From RGIG4074 sp964459165 (GTDB lineage: Bacteria > Bacillota > Clostridia > Christensenellales > Borkfalkiaceae): a stretch of 16,998 nucleotides of DNA. The notes under the pieces were generated by a model that worked only from the letters and a program-made list of their open reading frames with translations, had not been told where the DNA came from and did not search any database. Made by a program: the position numbers and the translations under genes. The stretch lies in NCBI GenBank assembly GCA_964459165.1, contig CAYWKM010000042.1:1-16998 (forward strand), written 5' to 3'. This document shows, one piece after another, positions 1 through 7,214 of this stretch (position 1 is its first letter; each line of letters opens with the position of its first letter).

Positions 1-87
1 CCCTCGCTTCCCACCTTTGCGAAGCTCTGCGACATTCTCGATTGCTCCGCCGACGATATTCTCGGACTCGGTAAATCCGCTCTATAA
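1..87 (+). CDS. C-terminal end of an XRE-family helix-turn-helix regulator (5' truncated)
   Basis: The first 28 codons of the window read in frame 1 to a TAA at 85-87. The peptide begins PSLPTFAKLCDILDCSADDI and ends in LGLGKSAL. This is the usual last helix of an XRE/Cro-type DNA-binding domain, where a 'P(S/T)xxTLxKLAxxLxVSxDxLLG' pattern follows the recognition helix. The family binds operator DNA as a dimer and usually represses transcription. The start and the HTH itself lie to the left of the window, so target and size cannot be judged. The stop codon overlaps the U-tract of the terminator of the convergent HIT operon, so the two genes end almost back to back. The frame was too short for automatic ORF listing and rests on this motif match alone. 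Confidence 0.7.
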   Translation, partial: PSLPTFAKLCDILDCSADDILGLGKSAL

Positions 88-123
88 AAAAAGAAGCCCT
101 CCTTTTGTCCAAAGAAGAGTTTC
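86..123 (-). terminator. Rho-independent terminator of the prmA-rsmE-mtaB-HIT operon
   Basis: On the minus strand, positions 123-111 pair with 105-93 to form a 13-position stem with one mismatch and two G-U pairs around a short GGAC-type loop. Seven U residues follow (92-86). It begins 19 nt after the HIT stop codon. The plus-strand version has more mismatches and no clean U-tract, so it probably serves mainly the minus-strand operon. Confidence 0.6.
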
Positions 124-141
124 TTTCGTGAAATTATTTTT

Positions 142-477
142 CTATAAATCCTTCAGCGTTTCGCCGCCGAGGAGATGCACGTGCAGATGCTTGACCGTCT
201 GCCCCGCGTCCTCGCCCTGATTGATCACCGCGCGATATCCGCCCGCGAGGGAGAGCTTATCCTGCAAGGTCGGAATCTTTTCGAAAATTCTCTTGAACGC
301 CTCCGCTCTGCTTTCGTTCAGATCGGAAAGATAGGCGTAATGCTCCTTGGGAATGCAGAGGTAATGAAGCTTCGCTTTCGGCTCCGCGTCCTTGATGACG
401 ATAAAATCTTCGTCCTCATAGAATTTAGCGGAAGGAATCTCCCCCGCGACAATCTTACAAAAAATACAATTATCCAT
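142..477 (-). CDS. HIT (histidine triad) family protein, HINT type
   Basis: This 111-residue protein matches the size of the HINT/PKCI branch of the histidine triad superfamily, small homodimeric purine nucleotide phosphoramidases and hydrolases acting on adenosine 5'-phosphoramidates in the cytoplasm. The N-terminus has the usual CIFCKIVAGEIPS stretch. The catalytic H-x-H-x-H triad is at residues 97-101 (H97, H99, H101), followed by LLGG. The sequence ends about ten residues after the triad, as expected for the family. The ATG is preceded by an AAGGAG site at 488-493 that touches the mtaB stop codon (494-496), so the gene is the last member of the prmA-rsmE-mtaB operon. The exact physiological substrate in bacteria is not well defined. 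Family assignment is secure. Confidence 0.93.
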   Translation of the reverse strand: MDNCIFCKIVAGEIPSAKFYEDEDFIVIKDAEPKAKLHYLCIPKEHYAYLSDLNESRAEAFKRIFEKIPTLQDKLSLAGGYRAVINQGEDAGQTVKHLHVHLLGGETLKDL

Positions 478-493
478 ACTATATCGCTCCTTT

Positions 494-1729
494 TTATACC
501 TTTTCGGCGATAACGCCGTCTCTGTAAAGGTCTTTTATTTTTACCCTGATGAACGGATCTTCGACCTTTCGGGGCAAATACACGCGGATATAATTTTCGG
601 TATATCCCTGCGTATAGCCGTCCTCGAACTCTTCGCGGATGATTCCCGCTTCTCTGCCGATAAATCTTTTTAAATACTTCTCCTCCTGTTCGCGCGCGCA
701 TTCGCTCAAAAGAGCCAGCCGCCTCTTTTTCACCTCCGCGGGCATATCTTTAAACTTTTTCGCCGCGACCGTGCCCGCCCGCACCGAATACGGAAAGCAG
801 TGCACGCGCGCGAATCCGACTTCTCTCACGACGGACAACGAATCGGCGAAATCCTCCTCCGTCTCTTCGGAAAAGCCGACGATGATATCCGTGGTGATCG
901 CCGCGTCGGGAAAATACCGATAGATCAGTCTGCATCGGTCCACATATTCCTCCCTCGTATAACGGCGATTCATGCGTCTGAGCGTAGCGTCGCTTCCGCT
1001 CTGTAAAGATAAATGAAACTGAGGACAGAAATTTTTCATCTGAGCCGCCGCCGATAGAAACTCCTCCGTAATCGCGCCGACCTCGAGCGAACCCAAACGA
1101 ATCCTCTGCGGAAGATCCTTGAGAGCCGTGAGGAGATCCTTTAACGTTCTCCCCCCGTCGTTGTAAGAGGAGAGATCCACGCCCACGACGACCGTTTCGA
1201 GCGAACCGTTGTTTTTTACCTCCTCCACGACGGATTCGAGGTTCCTGGAACGGCTCCTGCCGCGAAGATACGGAATAATGCAATAGGAACAGAAATTGTC
1301 GCATCCGTCCTGAACCTTTACGAACGCCCTCGTCTTTAACCGAAGGGGCGGAGGCATATCGTCGTAGACGTCCTCTTTTTCCTCGACGAACCGTCCCCTT
1401 TCCGAGAGGAGCTGTAAAATTTTGCTCTTTTTCATCGCCCCCGTGACGACGGAAACGTTGGGTTTGTCCGCAAAGCTTTCCGGATGGTTCTGCGAGGCGC
1501 AGCCGCATATGATAATCTTTGCATTTTCGGAAAATTTTGAGACGCGCGCGATCATCTGCCGGCTCTTTTTTTCCGCTTCCGCCGTAACCGCGCATGTGTT
1601 CACGATGTATAAATCGGCTTCGCAGAGCTTATCGGAAACCTCGTATCCGAGATCCTCCAGCCCGCGAATGAGCGAAGTGCTCTCGCACTCGTTCACCTTA
1701 CAGCCGAGCGTAAATACCACCGCCTTCAC
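494..1729 (-). CDS. mtaB: tRNA (N6-L-threonylcarbamoyladenosine(37)-C2)-methylthiotransferase MtaB
   Basis: This is a radical-SAM methylthiotransferase that turns t6A37 into ms2t6A37 in ANN-decoding tRNAs, using two [4Fe-4S] clusters. The 411 residues show the family order. The N-terminal UPF0004 domain has Cys10 (TLGCKVN), Cys46 (VNTCAVT) and Cys77 (CGCASQ) for the auxiliary cluster. The radical-SAM CxxxCxxC motif is at residues 143-150 (DGCDNFCSYC), and a C-terminal TRAM-like region begins near residue 350. The 'TLGCKVN' start and overall pattern fit MtaB (B. subtilis YqeV) better than MiaB or RimO. The start codon is GTG at 1729-1727, which overlaps the rsmE TGA by four bases (GTGA), so translation is probably coupled. 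Position after prmA and rsmE is the classic Firmicutes order. Confidence 0.93.
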   Translation of the reverse strand: MKAVVFTLGCKVNECESTSLIRGLEDLGYEVSDKLCEADLYIVNTCAVTAEAEKKSRQMIARVSKFSENAKIIICGCASQNHPESFADKPNVSVVTGAMKKSKILQLLSERGRFVEEKEDVYDDMPPPLRLKTRAFVKVQDGCDNFCSYCIIPYLRGRSRSRNLESVVEEVKNNGSLETVVVGVDLSSYNDGGRTLKDLLTALKDLPQRIRLGSLEVGAITEEFLSAAAQMKNFCPQFHLSLQSGSDATLRRMNRRYTREEYVDRCRLIYRYFPDAAITTDIIVGFSEETEEDFADSLSVVREVGFARVHCFPYSVRAGTVAAKKFKDMPAEVKKRRLALLSECAREQEEKYLKRFIGREAGIIREEFEDGYTQGYTENYIRVYLPRKVEDPFIRVKIKDLYRDGVIAEKV

Positions 1730-2466
1730 CGTTCTCCTTCCTCCGTCGATTGCAAATTTCCCGTTTCAAACGCGACGATCCCCGTCAGCGCGACCGCCGC
1801 CGTCTCCGCGCGCAAAATTCTCTTCCCGAGCGAAACGCCCTTGAATCCGAGCGATTTTGCGAGCTCGAACTCCTCCTCGGCAAATCCGCCTTCGCTCCCC
1901 ACGACCAACGCCGTCGATCCCCTTAGCCCTCTCAAATCGACGTCCGACTTTTTTGCAAATTCGCAGGCGAAGAGCTTGTTCTCGTACCCGTTTGCCGACA
2001 GAAGGGCGTCCTTTAAATTGTCGTAATAAACGACGGAGGGCGCGAGGGAGCGCAGGCACTGCTTCGCCGATTCCTTCGCGACCCTTTTCAACCGCTCCAA
2101 CTTATTTTCGTTCATATGGGCGGAAGAATACTTTGAGGAGAACAGGGCGATCTCCTTTACGCCGAGCTCGGTGCATTTCTGCACGACGAACTCGTTTTTA
2201 TCCGCGTTCTTGATATATCCGAAGATGATTTTTACGGGGACGGGAGCTTCCCTCTCTCCTTTATTACAGGAGACAACGTGGAGCGTCATGCTCCTCTTTC
2301 CCGATTGCACGATGACCGCGCCGTACTCGTTTCCGCTGTTATCGAGAAGAATCGCCTCGTCCCCCGCGTCCAACCGCAATACGTTTTTCGCGTGGAGAAA
2401 CTCCTCTCCCTCGATCACCGTTTCCCTTTCGATTCTGTCGACAAAAAATCTCTTTGCCTCGCTCAT
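1726..2466 (-). CDS. rsmE: 16S rRNA (uracil(1498)-N(3))-methyltransferase RsmE
   Basis: RsmE is a SPOUT-class methyltransferase that uses SAM to methylate N3 of U1498 in the 30S decoding region. The 246-residue length is normal for the family. The N-terminal part resembles the PUA-like RNA-binding domain (FFVDRIE..., HAKNVLRL...). The SPOUT trefoil-knot signatures are clear: GSEGG at residues 190-194 and LGKRILRAETA at 213-223. The helix KRVAKESAKQCLR near 127-139 matches the conserved 'K...EQS.R' region, with Gln at 136. The ATG lies three bases after the prmA stop, with an AAAGGAAA-type ribosome binding site inside the prmA 3' end. At its own end it overlaps mtaB by four bases. It therefore belongs to one tight operon. 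Confidence 0.94.
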   Translation of the reverse strand: MSEAKRFFVDRIERETVIEGEEFLHAKNVLRLDAGDEAILLDNSGNEYGAVIVQSGKRSMTLHVVSCNKGEREAPVPVKIIFGYIKNADKNEFVVQKCTELGVKEIALFSSKYSSAHMNENKLERLKRVAKESAKQCLRSLAPSVVYYDNLKDALLSANGYENKLFACEFAKKSDVDLRGLRGSTALVVGSEGGFAEEEFELAKSLGFKGVSLGKRILRAETAAVALTGIVAFETGNLQSTEEGER

Positions 2467-2469
2467 CGC

Positions 2470-3429
2470 CTAATTTCCTTTATGCCTCAACGCCAAGGCG
2501 AACCATTCGCCCTTTTTCCTTTCGGCGACGACCTCCATTCCGACGCGCCCGTAGGCTTCCTTCACCTTTTCGAGCCGTCCCGCGATGACGCCGCTTAAAA
2601 TAAGAACGCCGTCCTCCTTTAAATTGCGAGGAACGGAGGGCGCAAGCATGACGAGAACCTCCGCCGTAATGTTCGCCAGCACGATATCCCCGCGGATATT
2701 CTCCGCGTCGTTCAAAAGGTCCGAGTGCGCGACGACGATACTTTCCTCCACGCCGTTCAATTTTGCGTTGTGCTTCGCGCTGGTCACCGCCACGGGATCG
2801 ATATCGACGAGATAGGCTTTTTTCGCTCCCAGCTTGACTGCGGAAATGCCCAAAATGCCGCTTCCGCACCCCACGTCGATGCAGACGCAATCGGGTCTGA
2901 CGTAATCCTGCATGAGCTCCACGCACATGGAGGTCGTCTCATGCTCTCCCGTGCCGAAAGCCATATTGGAATCGAGCAGGACGATGTGTTCGCCCTCCCT
3001 CTTTTCGTAGGCGATCCATTCGGGAACGACGACGATGCGCCCCAAGCGAATCGGGCGAAAATGCTTTTTCCATAGCTCGATCCACTCGTCGCCCTCCACG
3101 ATGCGCTTCGTATCCTCGAGCGACCCGAAGTTGAACGTTCCTTCTCCGCGCTTCGCCGTTTCCCTGATATCCGCCATGAGAGCCGCCCGCTTCTCGTCGG
3201 CGGTATCGAGAGGGAGATAGCACTTTACGAGAACGTCGTTCCGCTCCGCCCTCACGGCGTTTTCTTCGATATAGTCCCAATACAGGCGATCCTTGTTTTT
3301 CTGCAATTCTATGATATCGTTGACGTCGGAAATCGTCACGCCGAAATCGGTGTAATTCCACATACAATCGGCGATCAATTCGCTTCCCTCCGTCGTGGTA
3401 TGAACGGTAATTTCCGCAAATCGGCTCAT
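2470..3429 (-). CDS. prmA: Ribosomal protein L11 methyltransferase PrmA
   Basis: PrmA methylates amino groups of ribosomal protein L11 with SAM. The 319-residue protein has a variable N-terminal substrate-recognition domain (about 1-120). The C-terminal Rossmann methyltransferase domain contains FGTGEHETT at 158-166, the SAM-binding motif I IDVGCGSGILGIS at 184-196, and acidic motif II LVDIDPVA at 207-214. The PrmA-typical LANI is at 251-254. The ATG is preceded by GGGAG at a suitable distance and by a full promoter 31 bases upstream. It is the first gene of the prmA-rsmE-mtaB-HIT operon. In many Firmicutes it directly follows dnaJ, but here dnaJ is about 7.3 kb away. Confidence 0.94.
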   Translation of the reverse strand: MSRFAEITVHTTTEGSELIADCMWNYTDFGVTISDVNDIIELQKNKDRLYWDYIEENAVRAERNDVLVKCYLPLDTADEKRAALMADIRETAKRGEGTFNFGSLEDTKRIVEGDEWIELWKKHFRPIRLGRIVVVPEWIAYEKREGEHIVLLDSNMAFGTGEHETTSMCVELMQDYVRPDCVCIDVGCGSGILGISAVKLGAKKAYLVDIDPVAVTSAKHNAKLNGVEESIVVAHSDLLNDAENIRGDIVLANITAEVLVMLAPSVPRNLKEDGVLILSGVIAGRLEKVKEAYGRVGMEVVAERKKGEWFALALRHKGN

Positions 3430-3459
3430 AGCTTCTCTCCCTTCCGCGATTTTTCTTTC

Positions 3460-3488
3460 ATTATATCACGAACGGCCGACTTTTTCAA
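3460..3488 (-). promoter_or_regulatory. Sigma-A-type promoter for prmA-rsmE-mtaB-HIT
   Basis: On the minus strand TTGAAA (3488-3483) is followed, after exactly 17 bases, by TATAAT (3465-3460). The -10 is perfect and the -35 matches five of six consensus bases. It sits 31 bases upstream of the prmA ATG and downstream of the glycosyltransferase terminator, so the operon is independently expressed. Confidence 0.8.
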
Positions 3489-3539
3489 TAAATTCCGACC
3501 GCCGTAAGAAAACTATTTTGAAAGCGCGTTTGAAGGCGC

Positions 3540-3571
3540 AAAAAACAGTCGATCCCGCAAGGAACCGACCG
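3540..3571 (-). terminator. Rho-independent terminator after the glycosyltransferase
   Basis: On the minus strand an 11-bp stem (3571-3561 with 3556-3546, including G-U pairs) closes a four-base TTGC loop. It is followed by CTG-to-U transition and six U residues (3545-3540). It starts 12 nt after the glycosyltransferase TAA and separates that gene from the prmA promoter. Confidence 0.8.
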
Positions 3572-3583
3572 TTCGACCTGTTT

Positions 3584-4912
3584 TTATTTTACCGCGCAAT
3601 GTTTTTTTCTGCGGAAGACCTTTTTTTCTCCCTTCGATTTTTTCTTTTTCCCCGAATCCGTCGATTCGACCTCTTCCAACGAAAGGGAAACCTTATGCTC
3701 GATCGGCTTCCATTCCACCTTTCTGAACAGCGCGCTGATCGCAATGGGAAGGTAGGTGAGCATGAAGATCGGGAAGGTAAAGAAATACAATATCTTTTTC
3801 CCCGTCGAAGCGCGTATCTTCTTCCATTCGCAAATACCGCTGACGAGTCCGACGATAAACATATAGAGGTAGCAATCGATAAAAATCTTCACGAAGCCGA
3901 GGGCGAGATCGACAAAGCTCATCCTCGCGAAAAGAGCGGAATAAATCAGCACGCCGACGTTGACGAAGAGTCCCAACGCCGTAAGGACAAAGGCGGGAGC
4001 CAACATCATGAGCATATCGAAGCAGGAAAACCCCTTCCCCTGAAAAAACCCCTTGAACAGCTTCCCTCCGTAATTTCTGATCACCTGAAAGAATCCCTTC
4101 GCCCAACGACTGCGCTGCCGCCACGACTGCGAAAACCTCGTGGGTTGCTCGTCGTAAAACATCGCCTTGTAACAGAACCCGATCCGATCCCCGTGCAGAG
4201 CGCAATCGGAGGAAAATTCGATGTCCTCGGTGAGAAGAAAATGCTTCCATCCGCCCTGACGGTTGACGACCTCTTTTCCGATGAGAAAGCCCGTGCCCGA
4301 AACGGCGCAGCTCGTATGCAGAAGAGAACGCGGGTGATTCAAATGCCTCGCCTCGCGCAAAAACCAAAGAGAATATCCCGCCGATATCCAATTATCTCCG
4401 TAATTCTTCGAATTGCGATAGGCGGCGACGACGGGATTCCCCGCGCACATACACTTATTCATTTCCGTTACGTAATGCTCGTCTAAAAGATTGTCCGCGT
4501 CAAAAATAAAAAATCCGTCGTAATACTCTTCGCCGCGATCGGCTCGGACGCAATCGAAAAGAAATTCGAGCGCGTAGCCCTTTCCGCGCCGCTCTTGATT
4601 CCACCGCTCGTAAACGATTGCGCCGTGAGCTTCCGCCACCTCTTTGGTTCTATCGGTGCAGTTGTCCGCCGCAACGAAAATATCGATCAATTCCTTCGGG
4701 TAGTCCTGCTTTCGGATGCTGTCGCAAAGCTGTCCGATGACCGCCTCTTCGTTTTTCGCCGCAATCATCACCGCGTAACGCTTCGTCTTCGGCGCCTCCG
4801 GATATTCAAGCGGCTTTTTTACGCATCCGACGATTAAATAAAAAATCTGATATAGATAGCAAACGTTGAATAAAACGGCTATCGTCCAATTAAAAATATC
4901 AATCCATTCCAT
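3584..4912 (-). CDS. Membrane-bound family 2 glycosyltransferase (processive-type, QxxRW)
   Basis: This 442-residue protein has the architecture of inverting GT2 enzymes that polymerise or add sugars at the inner face of the membrane. One N-terminal membrane helix (about 8-29) precedes a GT-A domain starting at VMIAAKNEE (48-56). The nucleotide-sugar motif DAD is at 138-140, the acidic TED at 228-230, and the product-binding QRSRW at 266-270. About three more hydrophobic helices follow between 295 and 400. The tail is very lysine-rich (KKKKSKGEKK), probably cytoplasmic. Donor sugar and product cannot be read from sequence; cellulose synthase, hyaluronan synthase and poly-GlcNAc synthase share this plan. 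A good AAAGGAAG ribosome binding site precedes the ATG. The promoter probably lies in the adjacent assembly gap. It is a single-gene unit between that gap and its own terminator. Confidence 0.88.
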   Translation of the reverse strand: MEWIDIFNWTIAVLFNVCYLYQIFYLIVGCVKKPLEYPEAPKTKRYAVMIAAKNEEAVIGQLCDSIRKQDYPKELIDIFVAADNCTDRTKEVAEAHGAIVYERWNQERRGKGYALEFLFDCVRADRGEEYYDGFFIFDADNLLDEHYVTEMNKCMCAGNPVVAAYRNSKNYGDNWISAGYSLWFLREARHLNHPRSLLHTSCAVSGTGFLIGKEVVNRQGGWKHFLLTEDIEFSSDCALHGDRIGFCYKAMFYDEQPTRFSQSWRQRSRWAKGFFQVIRNYGGKLFKGFFQGKGFSCFDMLMMLAPAFVLTALGLFVNVGVLIYSALFARMSFVDLALGFVKIFIDCYLYMFIVGLVSGICEWKKIRASTGKKILYFFTFPIFMLTYLPIAISALFRKVEWKPIEHKVSLSLEEVESTDSGKKKKSKGEKKVFRRKKHCAVK

Positions 4913-4959
4913 AGAAATATCTTCCTTTATCCATCAAAAGCCTTCGGGCGTATTTTTTT

Positions 4960-5059
4960 NNNNNNNNNNNNNNNNNNNNNNNNNNNNNNNNNNNNNNNNN
5001 NNNNNNNNNNNNNNNNNNNNNNNNNNNNNNNNNNNNNNNNNNNNNNNNNNNNNNNNNNN
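4960..5059. other. Assembly gap (100 N)
   Basis: Positions 4960-5059 are exactly 100 undetermined bases, the conventional placeholder for a scaffold gap of unknown length. The real distance between the glycosyltransferase and the lipid-kinase operon is therefore unknown. Linkage of the prmA side to the dnaK side of this window rests on scaffolding and not on continuous sequence. Confidence 0.98.
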
Positions 5060-5213
5060 CGCTTTCATGTCAACGAATAAATCTTAAACATTTCATTAAA
5101 TTATTTATATTTTTATAAACAAAAGAAAAAATCGAACGCGCGGAAGATTTTATTAACAATCTCGCGAATACATTTCTTGCCGCGACAACGAGAGAATTTT
5201 CCTTAAACAAAAA
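5060..5213. other. AT-rich intergenic stretch beside the gap, no gene recognised
   Basis: Together with 4913-4959, the gap and 5247-5377, this is the longest gene-free stretch in the window. It is AT-rich, especially 5085-5130, and shows no convincing coding frame. An 81-codon minus-strand frame (5315-5070) runs straight through the terminator hairpin, has no good ribosome binding site and resembles nothing known. The part 5247-5377 looks like the 3' untranslated region of the lipid kinase gene. Confidence 0.6.
5068..5073 (-). promoter_or_regulatory. Possible -35 box of the glycosyltransferase promoter, cut by the gap
   Basis: A perfect TTGACA reads on the minus strand at 5073-5068, pointing towards the glycosyltransferase. 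With 17-base spacing the -10 box would fall at about 5050-5045, inside the N gap, so only half of the promoter can be seen. The hexamer is in an AT-rich intergenic stretch just after the lipid-kinase terminator, which is where a promoter is expected. Confidence 0.35.
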
Positions 5214-5246
5214 GGAACGAGCCCTGTCGGGTACAGAGCTCGCTCC
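5209..5246 (-). terminator. Rho-independent terminator after the plsC-like/lipid kinase operon
   Basis: On the minus strand 5246-5233 pairs with 5227-5214 as a 14-position stem with two mismatches and a five-base loop, followed by UUUUU (5213-5209), G, then UUU. It lies 131 nt after the lipid kinase stop codon. Its sequence closely resembles the terminator after mscL at 16927-16964, including the GAGCTCTGTA arm and the preceding ATCGGGA. Confidence 0.8.
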
Positions 5247-5377
5247 CGATGCGATGAATTTCATTTTTTGTTCCGTCTTCGAAGTTCCCCTCGCGACGCG
5301 CCGAATCCTTCTCATGCGAGTCCCTGAAATTCTCTATGGGAATTCCCGCTAAAAGCAGACCCGCTTGAAAACGCCGT

Positions 5378-6220
5378 TTACACTCTAACGGAATATTCGG
5401 TGACGTTGAGGATCGTCTCGCCGTCGATCTGAATCGCGGTGGGACGGTCGAATTTTACCGTTATCTCCTTTCCTTCCGTCAAAAAGACGTTCTTCTTTTT
5501 CTTGATGTGTTCGCCCTTGAAAATCCCGGGGAAAAGGATGAGCACGGGGAGCTTTCCGCCCCGAATTACCACGTTCGTGAGCGTTCTTTCCGGATTCTTT
5601 CTGTCCTGCGAAGGCGCGACCTTCATGCCGCCGCCGTAATACCTGCCCTTCATCGTGGGAGCCAGCCAAACCTTTCGATAGGAATATTCCTTGCCGTCCA
5701 CGACGACCGTCGCATTGAAAGGCTTATACTTAAACAAAAGACCTTTGATGGCAATGCCGGCGTAATTGATCTTCGCGCCGGGATTTTTCTCCCGTATCGC
5801 ATCGCCCACCTCGCAGCAATATCCGTCGATTCCGTACCCTACGCCGTTGATAAATACGCGGTCCTTCCCGTTTACGGTGACCGTGGGGAGATCCTTGATC
5901 CATTCGTTTAAAAGGACCCTTCCGTTTTGACAGTAGGCTTCCATATCGTGAAGGAAGTCGTTTCCGGAGCCTCCCTTGCAAAGCCAGACGTTATTCTTTA
6001 ACGGCTTATTCTTCACGGTGTTGCAAAAGCAGTTCAGCGTGCCGTCGCCGCCGACCAAAAAGACCTCGTCCTCCTCGGAAAGCCGATCCAGATATTGAAG
6101 AACGTTTATATTCCTCACGTCCACCTTGAAGGCGTCTTTCCCGAGTTCCGCCGCGAGCTCTTCGGCGGCTTGCTTTCCCTTGCCGTTATTCGCCAACGGG
6201 TTATAAAAAATATGCTTCAT
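5378..6220 (-). CDS. Diacylglycerol/lipid kinase family protein (DAGK catalytic domain, YegS-like)
   Basis: The 280-residue protein belongs to the DAGK_cat superfamily, cytosolic or membrane-associated kinases that phosphorylate diacylglycerol or related lipids with ATP. The N-terminus has the family's FYNPLANNGKG stretch (5-15). The nucleotide-binding GGDGT is at 57-61, and the second glycine motif GSGNDF at 84-89. PTMKGRYYGGGMKVAPSQDR-like residues in the second half match the C-terminal beta-sandwich domain of YegS/DgkB proteins. The ATG has GGAG seven bases upstream and lies 22 bases after the stop of the PlsC-like gene, so the two are co-transcribed. Lipid kinase and acyltransferase together suggest recycling or synthesis of phosphatidic acid. 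Whether it is DgkB itself or another lipid kinase is open. Confidence 0.9.
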   Translation of the reverse strand: MKHIFYNPLANNGKGKQAAEELAAELGKDAFKVDVRNINVLQYLDRLSEEDEVFLVGGDGTLNCFCNTVKNKPLKNNVWLCKGGSGNDFLHDMEAYCQNGRVLLNEWIKDLPTVTVNGKDRVFINGVGYGIDGYCCEVGDAIREKNPGAKINYAGIAIKGLLFKYKPFNATVVVDGKEYSYRKVWLAPTMKGRYYGGGMKVAPSQDRKNPERTLTNVVIRGGKLPVLILFPGIFKGEHIKKKKNVFLTEGKEITVKFDRPTAIQIDGETILNVTEYSVRV

Positions 6221-6242
6221 TCGTATTCTCCTTCTCTTTCGA

Positions 6243-7079
6243 TTATTTTTTTCTTTGGTTTGCTTGAACGATGTTTTCTCTCATCAACCCCTCGATTTCC
6301 GCCGTCAAATCGTTCGTATTGCTCCGAGCGACCTCCTGAGGGGAATAAACCTTCAGCAGATCGATATAGACTCTCGTCCTGCGGAAAGGGAATCTCTTCT
6401 TGATGTTCTGCGTATTCACGACCGTCATGACTACGATGGGAACGTTCGCCTTCTGCGCGATCTTCAACGCGCCCGGCTTAAAGGGAAGAAGAAGATCCTC
6501 CGTCGTGTTCCTCGTTCCCTCGGGATAAATGCCGATGGAAACGATATCGTCCTTGATGTACTCGGCGGCTTTGTTGACGGTACGCAAGCTCTGTCGAACG
6601 TCGTTCCTGTCCATCGCGAGAAAATTGCAACGGTACATATACGGACCGGCGTAAGGAACTTTGAAGAGGGATTTTTTCGCGATCCACGAAATTTCTTTCC
6701 CCTTAAACGCCACGTTCGTCACGATGGGATCGAAATCGGAAAGGTGATTGCTGACGATGAGAAATCTTCCCTTTTCCGGCAAGAGCTCTCGTTTCCTCAC
6801 GATGATTTTAATGCGGGCGTATTGGCAGAGCGTAACGAGAAATTCGTCCATGACGAACCTCGCCCTCTTGCTGTAACGCTCGTTCGGCTCGTCCTTCACC
6901 TTGATAAACAGCGTCGTGATGTAGATGATAATCATAAACAGCAACGAGCTTGCGACGAACGCGCCGATGAAAAACAAGATAACGAAATAAAAATCGTACC
7001 AATGGCTGACGACGCCCGTAAAAACGCTCAACAACGCCGTGGCGACGATCGTACAGATCAATATAACGGCCGTAAACAT
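6243..7079 (-). CDS. 1-acyl-sn-glycerol-3-phosphate acyltransferase family protein (PlsC-like)
   Basis: PlsC enzymes move an acyl chain to lysophosphatidic acid, making phosphatidic acid at the membrane. The 278-residue protein has two N-terminal hydrophobic stretches (about 4-22 and 30-60). Motif I, NHxxxxD, is at 111-117 (H112 and D117), and motif III, YPEGTRN, is at 185-191. A proline-containing motif IV (NVPIVVMTV) follows. The start is placed at the ATG at 7079-7077 because a very strong AGGAGGAG lies just upstream and a full promoter ends about 20 bases further. A longer frame reaching back to 7160 would run through that promoter and the neighbouring terminator. It is the first gene of a two-gene operon with the lipid kinase. 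The amino-terminal membrane region is longer than in classic PlsC, so another acyl acceptor is possible. Confidence 0.88.
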   Translation of the reverse strand: MFTAVILICTIVATALLSVFTGVVSHWYDFYFVILFFIGAFVASSLLFMIIIYITTLFIKVKDEPNERYSKRARFVMDEFLVTLCQYARIKIIVRKRELLPEKGRFLIVSNHLSDFDPIVTNVAFKGKEISWIAKKSLFKVPYAGPYMYRCNFLAMDRNDVRQSLRTVNKAAEYIKDDIVSIGIYPEGTRNTTEDLLLPFKPGALKIAQKANVPIVVMTVVNTQNIKKRFPFRRTRVYIDLLKVYSPQEVARSNTNDLTAEIEGLMRENIVQANQRKK

Positions 7080-7098
7080 CCGACTCCTCCTTTTTTTT

Positions 7099-7127
7099 AT
7101 TTTACCTTCTCTGCGATTTTTTGTCAA
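7099..7127 (-). promoter_or_regulatory. Sigma-A-type promoter for the PlsC-like/lipid kinase operon
   Basis: On the minus strand TTGACA (7127-7122), a 17-base spacer, then TAAAAT (7104-7099). It starts about 11 bases after the preceding terminator and ends 20 bases before the chosen ATG, which supports that start over a longer upstream frame. Confidence 0.82.
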
Positions 7128-7137
7128 CAAAATTAAC

Positions 7138-7174
7138 AAAAAAGGTAACCGTTCGTTCAAACGATTACCTTTTT
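7138..7174 (-). terminator. Rho-independent terminator after the LRR surface protein (A/T flanks on both sides)
   Basis: Positions 7144-7153 pair with 7160-7169 (ten positions, one mismatch) around a six-base loop. The stem is flanked by six A at 7138-7143 and five T at 7170-7174, so it has a U-tract in both directions. On the minus strand the U-tract continues into TTAATTTTG. It begins 40 nt after the stop of the surface protein and lies immediately before the next promoter. Confidence 0.87.
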
Positions 7175-7214
7175 CGATCGCTCGATTTTTATCGAGTCGA
7201 CCGATTTATCTTGT

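Noticed and set aside
3518..4486. A 322-codon open frame on the plus strand opposite the glycosyltransferase
   Set aside because: It is the antisense of the GT2 motifs and crosses the glycosyltransferase terminator. No family resemblance was found.
5070..5315. An 81-codon minus-strand frame between the lipid kinase and the gap
   Set aside because: It runs through the strong terminator hairpin, lacks a good ribosome binding site and resembles no protein family.
7080..7160. A 27-codon upstream extension of the PlsC-like protein
   Set aside because: It contains the TTGACA/TAAAAT promoter and the AGGAGGAG site of the internal ATG, so it is untranslated.
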